64,000 nt of DNA, taken from Bombus terrestris. Taxonomy: Eukaryota > Arthropoda > Insecta > Hymenoptera > Apidae. Under the pieces are notes generated by a model. That model searched no databases and had not been told where the DNA came from. It saw only the letters and a program-made list of their open reading frames with translations. The position numbers were made by a program, and so were the translations under genes. The stretch covers positions 5,816,501-5,880,500 of the forward strand of contig NC_063275.1 of assembly GCF_910591885.1 (NCBI RefSeq), in the 5' to 3' direction. Shown piece by piece: positions 1 to 12,842 of this stretch; positions within the stretch are counted from its first letter, which is position 1, and each line of letters begins with the position of its first letter.

Positions 1-479
1 GTGTAGCATGAAAATTGTAATCGTTGCTTGCTCGCAGCGTGCGCTCGTAAAAACCTAGTCCAACCTCACAACCGATGCGGCTCGCTCTCAAATTTGAAGT
101 AAATCGCCTTCTTATCGAAGGTCGAACGCCAGTGGGTTTGGTTTTATGTTAGGCTATAGTTTTTCGAGCGAGCGCAGCGAGCGAGCAATGCCTAAACGTG
201 AGTCACAAACCAATTGATTAGCACGTAGGTACACAGAAATATTTGCACCTGCCCGAAGAGCCGGAAGCTTTTATCGAATTGCTCACTGAGCAAAGTTTAC
301 ATGTTATCAATTGTTTTACACAAAGAGTAATAGTTCGACGAAGTACAGTGCAACGTGAGTACCAGTATCGCTGAGAAAACTTGGAACTAACCGGAACTAA
401 ATGTAAGGAAATATAAAGTATATGTATAACCAGGAAGTTGAAACTAATGAAAATATATGTTAGGAATTATATAGAATGT

Positions 480-1409
480 GTGTAGCATAAAATTGTAATC
501 GTTGCTCGCTCGTAAAAAAATGGTCCAACCTCACAACCGATGCGGCTCGCTCGCAAATTTGAAGTAAATCGCCTCCATATCGAAGGACGAACGCAGGTGG
601 GATTGGTTTTAGGTTAGGCTATAGTTTTTCGAGCGAGCGCAGCGAGCGAGCAATGCGTATACGTGCGTCACAAACCAATTGATTAGCACGTAGGTACACA
701 GAAATATTTGCACCTGCCCGAAGAGCCGGAAGCTTTTATCGAATTGCTCACTGAGCAAAGTTTACATGTTATCAATAGTTTTACACAAAGAGTAATAGTT
801 CGACGAAGTACAGTGCAACGTGAGTACCAGTATCGCTGAGAAAACTTGGAAATAACCGGAACTAAATGTAAGGAAATATAAAGTATATGTATAACCAGGA
901 AGTTGAAACTAATGAAAATATATGTTAGGAATTATATAGAATGTGTGTAGCATAAAATTGTAATCGTTGCTCGCTCGTAAAAAAATGGTCCAACCTCACA
1001 ACCGATGCGGCTCGCTCGCAAATTTGAAGTAAATCGCCTCCATATCGAAGGACGAACGCAGGTGGGATTGGTTTTAGGTTAGGCTATAGTTTTTCGAGCG
1101 AGCGCAGCGAGCGAGCAATGCGTATACGTGCGTCACAAACCAATTGATTAGCACGTAGGTACACAGAAATATTTGCACCTGCCCGAGGAGCCGGAAGCTT
1201 TTATCGAATTGCTCACTGAGCAAAGTTTACATGTTATCAATTGTTTTACACAAAGAGTAATAGTTCGACGAAGTACAGTGCAACGTGAGTACCAGTATCG
1301 CTGAGAAAACTTGGAACTAACCGGAACTAAATGTAAGGAAATATAAAGTATATGTATAACCAGGAAGTTGAAACTAATGAAAATATATGTTAGGAACTAT
1401 GAAGTATGT
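480..1409 (+). repeat. Two adjacent B' monomers (465 bp each) with a 9-bp deletion
   Basis: Both units (480-944 and 945-1409) lack nine bases of the B left arm, reading TTGCTCGCTCGTAAAAAAAT. They are nearly identical to each other, which points to a recent one-monomer duplication. Their middle segment GCGTATACGTGCGTCAC with GATTAGCACG is the same as in the later type D, so a B'-like unit is a plausible donor of the D middle segment. No other 465-bp unit occurs in the window. Confidence 0.85.
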
Positions 1410-1888
1410 GTGTAGCATGAAAATTGTAATCGTTGCTTGCTCGCAGCGTGCGCTCGTAAAAATCTAGTCCAACCTCACAACCGATGCGGCTCGCTCTCAA
1501 ATTTGAAGTAAATCGCCTTCTTATCGAAGGTCGAACGCCAGTGGGTTTGGTTTTATGTTAGGCTATAGTTTTTCGAGCGAGCGCAGCGAGCGAGCAATGC
1601 CTAAACGTGAGTCTCAATCCAATTCATTGGCACGTAGGCACATAGAAATAATTGCACCTGCCCGAAGTGCCGGAAGCTTTTATCGAATTGCTCACTGAGC
1701 AAAGTTTACATGTTATCAATAGTTTTACACAAAGAGTAATAGTTCGACGAAGTACAGTGCAACGTGAGTACCAGTATCGCTGAGAAAACTTGGAAATAAC
1801 CGGAACTAAATGTAAGGAAATATAAAGTATATGTATAACCAGGAAGTTGAAACTAATGAAAATATATGTTAGGAATTATATAGAATGT

Positions 1889-2362
1889 GTGTAGCATAAA
1901 ATTGTAATCGTTGCTCGCTCCGCACGCTCGTAAAAAAATGGTCCAACCTCACAACCGATCCGGCTCGCTCGCAAATTTGAAGTAAATCGCCTCCATATCG
2001 AAGGACGAACGCAGGTGGGATTGGTTTTAGGTTAGGCTATAGTTTTTCGAGCGAGCGCAGCGAGCGAGCAATGCCTAAACGTGCATCTCAAACCAACTGA
2101 TTGGCACGTAGGTACATAGAAATATTTGCACCAGCCCGAGGAGCCGGAAGCTTTTATCGAATTGCTCACTGAGCAAAGTTTACATGTTATCAATAGTTTT
2201 ACACAAAGAGTAATAGTTCGACGAAGTACAGTGCAACGTGAGTACCAGTATCGCTGAGAAAACTTGGAAATAACCGGAACTAAATGTAAGGAAATATAAA
2301 GTATATGTATAACCAGGAAGTTGAAACTAATGAAAATATATGTTAGGAACTATGAAGTATGT
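1889..2362 (+). repeat. Reference monomer, type B (474 bp)
   Basis: Diagnostic bases of type B are the head GCATAAAATT, CTCCGCACGCTCG followed by seven A and TGG, GATCCGGCTCGCTCGC, and CTCCATATCGAAGGACG. B is 5 bp shorter than A because of one base in the head and four in the left arm. Some B copies are 473 bp, having lost one base in CGAAGGACGAAC (starts 8557, 10943, 13322, 14748, 18543). B-type heads are common to 19 kb and then reappear only at 46,651, 52,364 and 63,321, in slots where type D is expected. Confidence 0.85.
1911..2071. repeat. Foldback / MITE-like imperfect palindrome inside type B (161 bp)
   Basis: Same architecture in type B: TTGCTCGCTCCGCACGCTCG on the left and GCGAGCGAGCAA on the right. 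The B left arm is four bases shorter than in A and D, so the pairing needs a small bulge. Its presence in all four types shows that the palindrome predates the split of the monomer families. Confidence 0.62.
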
Positions 2363-3315
2363 GTGTAGCATGAAAATTGTAATCGTTGCTTGCTCGCAGC
2401 GTGCGCTCGTAAAAATCTAGTCCAACCTCACAACCGATGCGGCTCGCTCTCAAATTTGAAGTAAATCGCCTTCTTATCGAAGGTCGAACGCCAGTGGGAT
2501 TGGTTTTATGTTAGGCTATAGTTTTTCGAGCGAGCGCAGCGAGCGAGCAATGCCTAAACGTGCGTCTCAATCCAATTCATTGGCACGTAGGCACATAGAA
2601 ATAATTGCACCTGCCCGAAGAGCCGGAAGCTTTTATCGAATTGCTCACTGAGCAAAGTTTACATGTTATCAATAGTTTTACACAAAGAGTAATAGTTCGA
2701 CGAAGTACAGTGCAACGTGAGTACCAGTATCGCTGAGAAAACTTGGAATTAACCGGAACTAAATGTAAGGAAATATAAAGTATATGTATGACCAGGAAGT
2801 TGAATCTAATGAAAATATATGTTAGGAATTATAAAGAATGTGTGTAGCATAAAATTGTAATCGTTGCTCGCTCCGCTCGCTCATAAAAAGATAGTCCAAC
2901 CTCACAACCGATCCGGCACGTTCGCAAATTTGAAGTGAATTGCCTCCTTACCGAAAAACGAACGAAAGAGGGATTGGTTTTAGGTTAGGCTATAGTTTTT
3001 CGAGCGAGCGCAGCGAGCGAGCAATGCGTAAACGTGCGTCACAAACCAATTGATTGGCACGAAGGTACATAGAAATATTTGCACCAGCCCGAGGAGCCGG
3101 AAGCTTTTATCGAATTGCTCACTGAGCAAAGTTTACATGTTATCAATAGTTTTACACAAAGAGTAATAGTTCGACGAAGTACAATGCAACGTGAGTACCA
3201 GTATCGCTGAGAAAACTTGGAAATAACCGGAACTAAATGTAAGGAAATATAAAGTATATGTATAACCAGGAAGTTGAAACTATTGAAAATATATGTTAGG
3301 AACTATGAAGTATGT
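2363..3315 (+). repeat. A+C pair duplicated at 4738-5690 (offset 2,375 bp), first copy
   Basis: An A monomer (2363) followed by a C monomer (2842) with GATAGTCC and GCACGTTCG. The same order, lengths (479+474) and most private bases, including TATGACCAGG with GAATCT in the A tail and GAAACTATTG in the C tail, recur at 4738-5690. This A+C pair is the first appearance of a 953-bp A/D-type plus C-type dimer, well before the HOR domain. Confidence 0.7.
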
Positions 3316-4737
3316 GTGTAGCATAAAATTGTAATCGTTGCTCGCTCCGCACGCTCGTAAAAAAATGGTCCAACCTCACAACCGATCCGGCTCGCTCGCA
3401 AATTTGAAGTAAATCGCCTCCATATCGAAGGACGAACGCAGGTGGGATTGGTTTTATGTTAGGCTATAGTTTTTCGAGCGAGCGCAGCGAGCGAGCAATG
3501 CCTAAACGTGCGTCTCAATCCAATTCATTGGCACGTAGGCACATAGAAATAATTGCACCTGCCCGAAGAGCCGGAAGCTTTTATCGAATTGCTCACTGAG
3601 CAAAGTTTACATGTTATCAATAGTTTTACACAAAGAGTAATAGTTCGACGAAGAACAGTGCAACGTGAGTACCAGTATCGCTGAGAAAACATGGAAATAA
3701 CCGGAACTAAATGTAAGGAAATATAAAGTATATGTATAACCAGGAAGTTGAAACTAATGAAAATATATGTTAGGAATTATATAGAATGTGTGTAGCATAA
3801 AACTGTAATCGTTGCTCGCTCCGCACGCTCGTAAAAAAATGGTTCAACCTCACAACCGATCCGGCTCGCTCGCAAATTTGAAGTAAATCGCCTCCATATC
3901 GAAGGACGAACGCAGGTGGGATTGGTTTTAGGTTAGGCTATAGTTTTTCGAGCGAGCGCAGCGAGCGAGCAATGCCTAAACGTGCATCTCAAACCAATTG
4001 ATTGGCACGTAGGTACATAGAAATATTTGCACCAGCCCGAGGAGCCGGAACCTTTTATCGAATTGCTCACTGAGCAAAGTTTACATGTTATCAATAGTTT
4101 TACACAAAGAGTAATAGTTCGACGAAGTACAGTGCAACGTGAGTACCAGTATCGCTGAGAAAACTTGGAAATAACCGGAACTAAATGTAAGGAAATATAA
4201 AGTATATGTATAACCAGGAAGTTGAAACTAATGAAAATATATGTTAGGAATTATATAGAATGTGTGTAGCATAAAATTGTAATCGTTGCTCGCTCCGCAC
4301 GCTCGAAAAAAAATGGACCAACCTCACAACCGATCCGGCTCGCTCGCAAATTTGAAGTAAATCGCCTCCATATCGAAGGACGAACGCAGGTGGGATTGGT
4401 TTTAGGTTAGGCTATAGTTTTTCGAGCGAGCGCAGCGAGCGAGCAATGCGTAAACGTGCGTCACAAACCAATTGATTAGCACGTAGGTACACAGAAGTAT
4501 TTGCACCTGCCCGAGGAGCCGGAAGCTTTTATCGAATTGCTCACTGAGCAAAGTTTACATGTTATCAATAGTTTTACACAAAGAGTAATAGTTCGACGAA
4601 GTACAGTGCAACGTGAGTACCAGTATCGCTGAGAAAACTTGGAACTAACCGGAACTAAATGTAAGGAAATATAAAGTATATGTATAACCAGGAAGTTGAA
4701 ACTAATGAAAATATATGTTAGGAACTATGAAGTATGT

Positions 4738-5216
4738 GTGTAGCATGAAAATTGTAATCGTTGCTTGCTCGCAGCGTGCGCTCGTAAAAATCTAGTCCAA
4801 CCTCACAACCGATGCGGCTCGCTCTCAAATTTGAAGTAAATCGCCTTCTTATCGAATGTCGAACGCCAGTGGGATTGGTTTTATGTTAGGCTATAGTTTT
4901 TCGAGCGAGCGCAGCGAGCGAGCAATGCCTAAACGTGCGTCTCAATCCAATTCATTGGCACGTAGGCACATAGAAATAATTGCACCTGCCCGAAGAGCCG
5001 GAAGCTTTTATCGAATTGCTCACTGAGCAAAGTTTACATGTTATCAATAGTTTTACACAAAGAGTAATAGTTCGACGAAGTACAGTGCAACGTGAGTACC
5101 AGTATCGCTGAGAAAACTTGGAAATAACCGGAACTAAATGTAAGGAAATATAAAGTATATGTATGACCAGGAAGTTGAATCTAATGAAAATATATGTTAG
5201 GAATTATAAAGAATGT
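4738..5216 (+). repeat. Reference monomer, type A (479 bp)
   Basis: Diagnostic bases of type A are the head GCATGAAAATT, the left arm TTGCTTGCTCGCAGCG, GATGCGGCTCGCTCTC, and CTTCTTATCGAA followed by a GTCGAAC-type segment (this copy has one substitution there). It has TTTATGTTAGG where the other types have two TTAGG units. Many A copies continue with CCTAAACGTG and CTCAATCCAATTCATTGG. Type A occurs only in the left ~16 kb. An A-like second half reappears once, in the chimera at 21,868. Confidence 0.85.
4761..4925. repeat. Foldback / MITE-like imperfect palindrome inside type A (165 bp)
   Basis: Same architecture in type A: the left end is TTGCTTGCTCGCAGCG and the right end GCGAGCGAGCAA. The right arm reads TTTATGTTAGGC rather than TTTAGGTTAGGC. 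Type A supports the same 35-bp terminal pairing as D because their heads are shared. Confidence 0.65.
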
Positions 5217-7608
5217 GTGTAGCATAAAATTGTAATCGTTGCTCGCTCCGCTCGCTCATAAAAAGATAGTCCAACCTCACAACCGATCCGGCACGTTCGC
5301 AAATTTGAAGTGAATTGCCTCCTTACCGAAAAACGAACGAAAGAGGGATTGGTTTTAGGTTAGGCTATAGTTTTTCGAGCGAGCGCAGCGAGCGAGCAAT
5401 GCGTAAACGTGCGTCACAAACCAATTGATTGGCACGAAGGTACATAGAAATATTTGCACCAGCCCGAGGAGCCGGAAGCTTTTATCGAATTGCTCACTGA
5501 GCAAAGTTTACATGTTATCAATAGTTTTACACAAAGAGTAATAGTTCGACGAAGTACAGTGCAACGTGAGTACCAGTATCGCTGAGAAAACTTGGAAATA
5601 ACCGGAACTAAATGTAAGGAAATATAAAGTATATGTATAACCAGGAAGTTGAAACTATTGAAAATATATGTTAGGAACTATGAAGTATGTGTGTAGCATA
5701 AAATTGTAATCGTTGCTCGCTCCGCACGCTCGTAAAAAAATGGTCCAACCTCACAACCGATGCGGCTCGCTCTCAAATTTGAAGTAAATCGCCTTCTTAT
5801 CGAAGGTCGAACGCCAGTGGGATTGGTTTTATGTTAGGCTATAGTTTTTCGAGCGAGCGCAGCGAGCGAGCAATGCCTAAACGTGCGTCTCAATCCAATT
5901 CATTGGCACGTAGGCACATAGAAATAATTGCACCTGCCCGAGGAGCCGGAAGCTTTTATCGAATTGCTCACTGAGCAAAGTTTACATGTTATCAATTGTT
6001 TTACACAAAGAGTAATAGTTCGAAGAAGTACAGTGCAACGTGAGTACCAGTATTGCTGAGAAAACTTGGAAATAACCGGAACTAAATGTAAGGAAATATA
6101 AAGTATATGTATAACCAGGAAGTTGAAACTAATGAAAATATATGTTAGGAACTATGAAGTATGTGTGTAGCATGAAAATTGTAATCGTTGCTTGCTCGCA
6201 GCATGCGCTCGTAAAAATCTAGTCCAACCTCACAACCGATGCGGCTCGCTCTCAAATTTGAAGTAAATCGCCTTCTTATCGAAGGTCGAACGCCAGTGGG
6301 ATTGGTTTTAGCTTAGGCTATAGTTTTTCGAGCGAGCGCAGCGAGCGAGCAATGCGTAAACGTGCGTCACAAACCAATTGATTGGCACGAAGGTACATAG
6401 AAATATTTGCACCAGCCCGAGGAGCCGGAAGCTTTTATCGAATTGCTCACTGAGCAAAGTTTACATGTTATCAATAGTTTTACACAAAGAGTAATAGTTC
6501 GACGAAGTACAGTGCAACGTGAGTACCAGTATCGCTGAGAAAACTTGGAACTAACCGGAACTAAATGTAAGGAAATATAAAGTATATGTATAACCAGGAA
6601 GTAGAAACTAATGAAAATATATGTTAGGAACTATGAAGTATGTGTGTAGCATGAAAATTGTAATCGTTGCTTGCTCGCAGCGTGCGCTCGTAAAAATCTA
6701 GTCCAACCTCACAACCGATGCGGCTCGCTCTCAAATTTGAAGTAAATCGCCTTCTTATCGAAGGTCGAACGCCAGTGGGATTGGTTTTATGTTAGGCTAT
6801 AGTTTTTCGAGCGAGCGCAGCGAGCGAGCAATGCCTAAACGTGCGTCTCAATCCAATTCATTGGCACGTAGGCACATAGATATAATTGCACCTGCCCGAA
6901 GAGCCGGAAGCTTTTATCGAATTGCTCACTGAGCAAAGTTTACATGTTATCAATAGTTTTACACAAAGAGTAATAGTTCGACGAAGTACAGTGCAACGTG
7001 AGTACCAGTATCGCTGAGAAAACTTGGAAATAACCGGAACTAAATGTAAGGAAATATAAAGTATATAAAGTATATAAAGTATAACCAGGAAGTTGAAACT
7101 AATGAAAATATATGTTAGGAATTATATAGAATGTGTGTAGCATAAAATTGTAATCGTTGCTCGCTCCGCACGCTCGTAAAAAAATGGTCCAACCTCACAA
7201 CCGATCCGGCTCGCTCGCAAATTTGAAGTAAATCGCCTCCATATCGAAGGACGAACGCAGGTGGGATTGGTTTTAGGTTAGGCTATAGTTTTTCGAGCGA
7301 GCGCAGCGAGCGAGCAATGCGTAAACGTGCGTCACAAACCAATTGATTAGCACGTAGGTACACAGAAGTATTTGCACCTGCCCGAAGAGCCGGAAGCTTT
7401 TATCGAATTGCTCACTGAGCAAAGTTTACATGTTATCAATAGTTTTACACAAAGAGTAATAGTTCGACGAAGTACAGTGCAACGTGAGTACCAGTATCGC
7501 TGAGAAAACTTGGAAATAACCGGAACTAAATGTAAGGAAATATAAAGTATATGTATGACCAGGAAGTTGAATCTAATGAAAATATATGTTAGGAATTATA
7601 AAGAATGT
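5217..7608 (+). repeat. Five-monomer block, first copy (2,392 bp)
   Basis: Order: C, B/A chimera, A/C chimera, A with a 12-bp slippage expansion, B. The next five monomers (7609-9994) repeat this, except that the third member is replaced by a 473-bp B. Shared rare marks are GTTCGAAGAAGTAC and AGTATTGCTG (6021-6056 and 8413-8448), ATAGATATAATTG (6880s and 9260s) and the slippage tract. A five-monomer unequal crossover followed by replacement of one member explains this. Confidence 0.82.
7055..7083 (+). repeat. Short slippage tract, (TATAAAGTA)-type triplication, copy 1
   Basis: The usual TATAAAGTATATGTATAACC of the tail has become a run in which TATAAAGTA repeats three times with TA between, adding 12 bp and making a 491-bp monomer. 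Found only here and at 9441-9469, so it marks the five-monomer duplication. Confidence 0.85.
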
Positions 7609-9994
7609 GTGTAGCATAAAATTGTAATCGTTGCTCGCTCCGCTCGCTCATAAAAAGATAGTCCAACCTCACAACCGATCCGGCACGTTCGCAAATTTGA
7701 AGTGAATTGCCTCCTTACCGAAAAACGAACGAAAGAGGGATTGGTTTTAGGTTAGGCTATAGTTTTTCGAGCGAGCGCAGCGAGCGAGCAATGCGTAAAC
7801 GTGCGTCACAAACCAATTGATTGGCACGAAGGTACATAGAAATATTTGCACCAGCCCGAGGAGCCGGAAGCTTTTATCGAATTGCTCACTGAGCAAAGTT
7901 TACATGTTATCAATAGTTTTACACAAAGAGTAATAGTTCGACGAAGTACAGTGCAACGTGAGTACCAGTATCGCTGAGAAAACTTGGAAATAACCGGAAC
8001 TAAATGTAAGGAAATATAAAGTATATGTATAACCAGGAAGTTGAAACTATTGAAAATATATGTTAGGAACTATGAAGTATGTGTGTAGCATAAAATTGTA
8101 ATCGTTGCTCGCTCCGCACGCTCGTAAAAAAATGGTCCAACCTCACAACCGATGCGGCTCGCTCTCAAATTTGAAGTAAATCGCCTTCTTATCGAAGGTC
8201 GAACGCCAGTGGGATTGGTTTTATGTTAGGCTATAGTTTTTCGAGCGAGCGCAGCGAGCGAGCAATGCCTAAACGTGCGTCTCAATCCAATTCATTGGCA
8301 CGTAGGCACATAGAAATAATTGCACCTGCCCGAGGAGCCGGAAGCTTTTATCGAATTGCTCACTGAGCAAAGTTTACATGTTATCAATTGTTTTACACAA
8401 AGAGTAATAGTTCGAAGAAGTACAGTGCAACGTGAGTACCAGTATTGCTGAGAAAACTTGGAAATAACCGGAACTAAATGTAAGGAAATATAAAGTATAT
8501 GTATAACCAGGAAGTTGAAACTAATGAAAATATATGTTAGGAACTATGAAGTATGTGTGTAGCATAAAATTGTAATCGTTGCTCGCTCCGCACGCTCGTA
8601 AAAAAATGGTCCAACCTCACAACCGATCCGGCTCGCTCGCAAATTTGAAGTAAATCGTCTCCATATCGAAGGCGAACGCAGGTGGGATTGGTTTTAGGTT
8701 AGGCTATAGTTTTTCGAGCGAGCGCAGCGAGCGAGCAATGCCTAAACGTGCATCTCAAACCAACTGATTGGCACGTAGGTACATAGAAATATTTGCACCA
8801 GCCCGAGGAGCCGGAAGCTTTTATCGAATTGCTCACTGAGCAAAGTTTACATGTTATCAATAGTTTTACACAAAGAGTAATAGTTCGACGAAGTACAGTG
8901 CAACGTGAGTACCAGTATCGCTGAGAAAACTTGGAACTAACCGGAACTAAATGTAAGGAAATATAAAGTATATGTATAACCAGGAAGTAGAAACTAATGA
9001 AAATATATGTTAGGAACTATGAAGTATGTGTGTAGCATGAAAATTGTAATCGTTGCTTGCTCGCAGCGTGCGCTCGTAAAAATCTAGTCCAACCTCACAA
9101 CCGATGCGGCTCGCTCTCAAATTTGAAGTAAATCGCCTTCTTATCGAAGGTCGAACGCCAGTGGGATTGGTTTTATGTTAGGCTATAGTTTTTCGAGCGA
9201 GCGCAGCGAGCGAGCAATGCCTAAACGTGCGTCTCAATCCAATTCATTGGCACGTAGGCACATAGATATAATTGCACCTGCCCGAAGAGCCGGAAGCTTT
9301 TATCGAATTGCTCACTGAGCAAAGTTTACATGTTATCAATAGTTTTACACAAAGAGTAATAGTTCGACGAAGTACAGTGCAACGTGAGTACCAGTATCGC
9401 TGAGAAAACTTGGAAATAACCGGAACTAAATGTAAGGAAATATAAAGTATATAAAGTATATAAAGTATAACCAGGAAGTTGAAACTAATGAAAATATATG
9501 TTAGGAATTATATAGAATGTGTGTAGCATAAAATTGTAATCGTTGCTCGCTCCGCACTCTCGTAAAAAAATGGTCCAACCTCACAACCGATCCGGCTCGC
9601 TCGCAAATTTGAAGTAAATCGCCTCCATATCGAAGGACGAACGCAGGTGGGATTGGTTTTAGGTTAGGCTATAGTTTTTCGAGCGAGCGCAGCGAGCGAG
9701 CAATGCGTAAACGTGCGTCACAAACCAATTGATTAGCACGTAGGTACACAGAAGTATTTGCACCTGCCCGAGGAGCCGGAAGCTTTTATCGAATTGCTCA
9801 CTGAGCAAAGTTTACATGTTATCAATTGTTTTACACAAAGAGTAATAGTTCGAAGAAGTACAGTGCAACGTGAGTACCAGTATCGCTGAGAAAACTTGGA
9901 AATAACCGGAACTAAATGTAAGGAAATATAAAGTATATGTATAACCAGGAAGTTGAAACTAATGAAAATATATGTTAGGAATTATATAGAATGC
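7609..9994 (+). repeat. Five-monomer block, second copy (2,386 bp)
   Basis: Order: C, B/A chimera, B (one base short), A with the same 12-bp expansion, B. The 6-bp length difference from the first copy is fully explained by the third monomer (473 instead of 479 bp). Confidence 0.82.
9441..9469 (+). repeat. Short slippage tract, copy 2
   Basis: Same 12-bp expansion as 7055-7083, at an offset of exactly 2,386 bp. Two independent identical slippage events are much less likely than one event followed by block duplication. Confidence 0.85.
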
Positions 9995-11889
9995 GTGTAG
10001 CATAAAATTGTAATCGTTGCTCGCTCCGCACGCTCGTAAAAAAATGGTCCAACCTCACAACCGATCCGGCTCGCTCGCAAATTTGAAGTAAATCGCCTCC
10101 ATATCGAAGGACGAACGCAGCTGGGATTGGTTTTAGGTTAGGCTATAGTTTTTCGAGCGAGCGCAGCGAGCGAGCAATGCCTAAACGTGCATCTCAAACC
10201 AACTGATTGGCACGTAGGTACATAGAAATATTTGCACCAGCCCGAGGAGCCGGAAGCTTTTATCGAATTGCTCACTGAGCAAAGTTTACATGTTATCAAT
10301 AGTTTTACACAAAGAGTAATAGTTCGACGAAGTACAGTGCAACGTGAGTACCAGTATCGCTGAGAAAACTTGGAAATAACCGGAACTAAATGTAAGGAAA
10401 TATAAAGTATATGTATAACCAGGAAGTTGAAACTAATGAAAATATATGTTAGGAATTATATAGAATGTGTGTAGCATAAAATTGTAATCGTTGCTCGCTC
10501 CGCACGCTCGTAAAAAAATGGTCCAACCTCACAACCGATCCGGCTCGCTCGCAAATTTGAAGTAAATCGCCTCCATATCGAAGGACGAACGCAGGTGGGA
10601 TTGGTTTTAGGTTAGGATATAGTTTTTCGAGCGAGCGCAGCGAGCGAGCAATGCGTAAACGTGCGTCACAAACCAATTGATTAGCACGTAGGTACACAGA
10701 AATATTTGCACCTGCCCGAGGAGCCGGAAGCTTTTATCGAATTGCTCACTGAGCAAAGTTTACATGTTATCAATTGTTTTACACAAAGAGTAATAGTTCG
10801 AAGAAGTACAGTGCAACGTGAGTACCAGTATCGCTGAGAAAACTTGGAAATAACCGGAACTAAATGTAAGGAAATATAAAGTATATGTATAACCAGGAAG
10901 TTGAAACTAATGAGAATATATGTTAGGAATTATATAGAATGTGTGTAGCATAAAATTGTAATCGTTGCTCGCTCCGCACGCTCGTAAAAAAATGGTCCAA
11001 CCTCACAACCGATCCGGCTCGCTCGCAAATTTGAAGTAAATCGTCTCCATATCGAAGGCGAACGCAGGTGGGATTGGTTTTATGTTAGGCTATAGTTTTT
11101 CGAGCGAGCGCAGCGAGCGAGCAATGCCTAAACGTGCATCTCAAACCAACTGATTGGCACGTAGGTACATAGAAATATTTGCACCAGCCCGAGGAGCCGG
11201 AAGCTTTTATCGAATTGCTCACTGAGCAAAGTTTACATGTTATCAATAGTTTTACACAAAGAGTAATAGTTCGACGAAGTACAGTGCAACGTGAGTACCA
11301 GTATCGCTGAGAAAACTTGGAACTAACCGGAACTAAATGTAAGGAAATATAAAGTATATGTATAACCAGGAAGTTGAAACTAATGAAAATATATATTAGG
11401 AACTATGAAGTATGTGTGTAGCATAAAATTGTAATCGTTGCTCGCTCCGCACGCTCGTAAAAAAATGGTCCAACCTCACAACCGATCCGGCTCGCTCGCA
11501 AATTTGAAGTAAATCGCCTCCATATCGAAGGACGAACGCAGGTGGGATTGGTTTCAGGTTAGGCTACAGTTTTTCGAGCGAGCGCAGCGAGCGAGCAATG
11601 CGTATACGTGCGTCACAAACCAATTGATTAGCACGTAGGTACACAGAAATATTTGCACCTGCCCGAGGAGCCGGAAGCTTTTATCGAATTGCTCACTGAG
11701 CAAAGTTTACATGTTATCAATTGTTTTACACAAAGAGTAATAGTTCGGCGAAGTGCAGTGCAACGTGAGTACCAATATCGCTGAGAAAACTTGGAAATAA
11801 CAGGAAATATATGCAAGGAAATATAAAGTATATGTATGACCAGGAAGTTGAATCTAATGAAAATATATGTTAGGAATTATAAAGTATGT
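9521..11889 (+). repeat. Run of five consecutive B-headed monomers
   Basis: Starts 9521, 9995, 10469, 10943 and 11416. This is the longest same-type run in the mixed domain. The unit at 9995 begins after ATGC instead of ATGT, a mark shared only with the B heads at 46,651, 52,364 and 63,321. The last unit (11416) has a D-type second half. Confidence 0.8.
11416..11889 (+). repeat. Chimeric monomer, B head with the first D-type tail
   Basis: Head and left arm are type B. From GCGTATACGTGC onward it carries D marks: GATTAGCACG, TTCGGCGAAGTGC, ACCAATATCG, ACAGGAAATATATG, TATGACCAGG and GAATCT. D-type tails therefore existed about 7 kb before the first D head at 19,016. A second D tail on a non-D head is at 17,595. 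Confidence 0.8.
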
Positions 11890-12842
11890 GTGTAGCATAA
11901 AATTGTAATCGTTGCTCGCTCCGCTCGCTCATAAAAAGATAGTCCAACCTCACAACCGATCCGTCACGTTCGCAAATTTGAAGTGAATTGCCTCCTTACC
12001 GAAAAACGAACGAAAGAGGGATTGGTTTTAGGTTAGGCTATAGTTTTTCGAGCGAGCGCAGCGAGCGAGCAATGCGTAAACGTGCGTCACAAACCAATTG
12101 ATTAGCACGTAGGTACACAGAAGTATTTGCACCTGCCCGAGGAGCCGGAAGCTTTTATCGAATTGCTCACTGAGCAAAGTTTACATGTTATCAATTGTTT
12201 TACACAAAGAGTAATAGTTCGACGAAGTACAGTGCAACGTGAGTACCAGTATCGCTGAGAAAACTTGGAACTAACCGGAACTAAATGTAAGGAAATATAA
12301 AGTATATGTATAACCAGGAAGTTGAAACTAATGAAAATATATGTTAGGAACTATGAAGTATGTGTGTAGCATGAAAATTGTAATCGTTGCTTGCTCGCAG
12401 CGTGCGCTCGTAAAAATCTAGTCCAACCTCACAACCGATGAGGCTCGCTCTCAAATTTGAAGTAAATCGCCTTCTTATCGAAGGTCGAACGCCAGTGGGA
12501 TTGGTTTTAGGTTAGGCTATAGTTTTTCGAGCGAGCGCAGCGAGCGAGCAATGCGTAAACGTACGTCACAAACCAATTGATTGGCACGAAGGTACATAGA
12601 AATATTTGCACCAGCCCGAGGAGCCGGAAGCTTTTATCGAATTGCTCACTGAGCAAAGTTTACATGTTATCAATAGTTCTACACAAAGAGTAATAGTTCG
12701 ACGAAGTACAGTGCAACGTGAGTACCAGTATCGCTGAGAAAACTTGGAACTAACCGGAACTAAATGTAAGGAAATATAAAGTATATGTATAACCAGGATG
12801 TAGAAAATAATGAAAATATATGTTAGGAACTATGAAGTATGT

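Larger units (their letters stand above)
4738..5690 (+). repeat. A+C pair, second copy (of 2363-3315)
   Basis: Same 953-bp A+C unit as 2363-3315. The A tail here already contains TATGACCAGG and GAATCT, later fixed in D tails. I therefore infer that the D+C dimer inherits its length and order from an A+C ancestor of this kind. Confidence 0.7.

Noticed and set aside
1..479. Window start as a natural array boundary, because base 1 coincides with the monomer landmark
   Set aside because: The landmark was chosen for convenience and the first unit is an ordinary A monomer. No flanking unique sequence is visible, so no boundary can be inferred.
10449..10697. 82-codon minus-strand open reading frame across the foldback of one B monomer
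   Set aside because: Its arginine- and leucine-rich product comes from the GC-rich foldback arms. Equivalent B monomers have stops in the frame, and this copy differs by private bases such as GGTTAGGATATAG.
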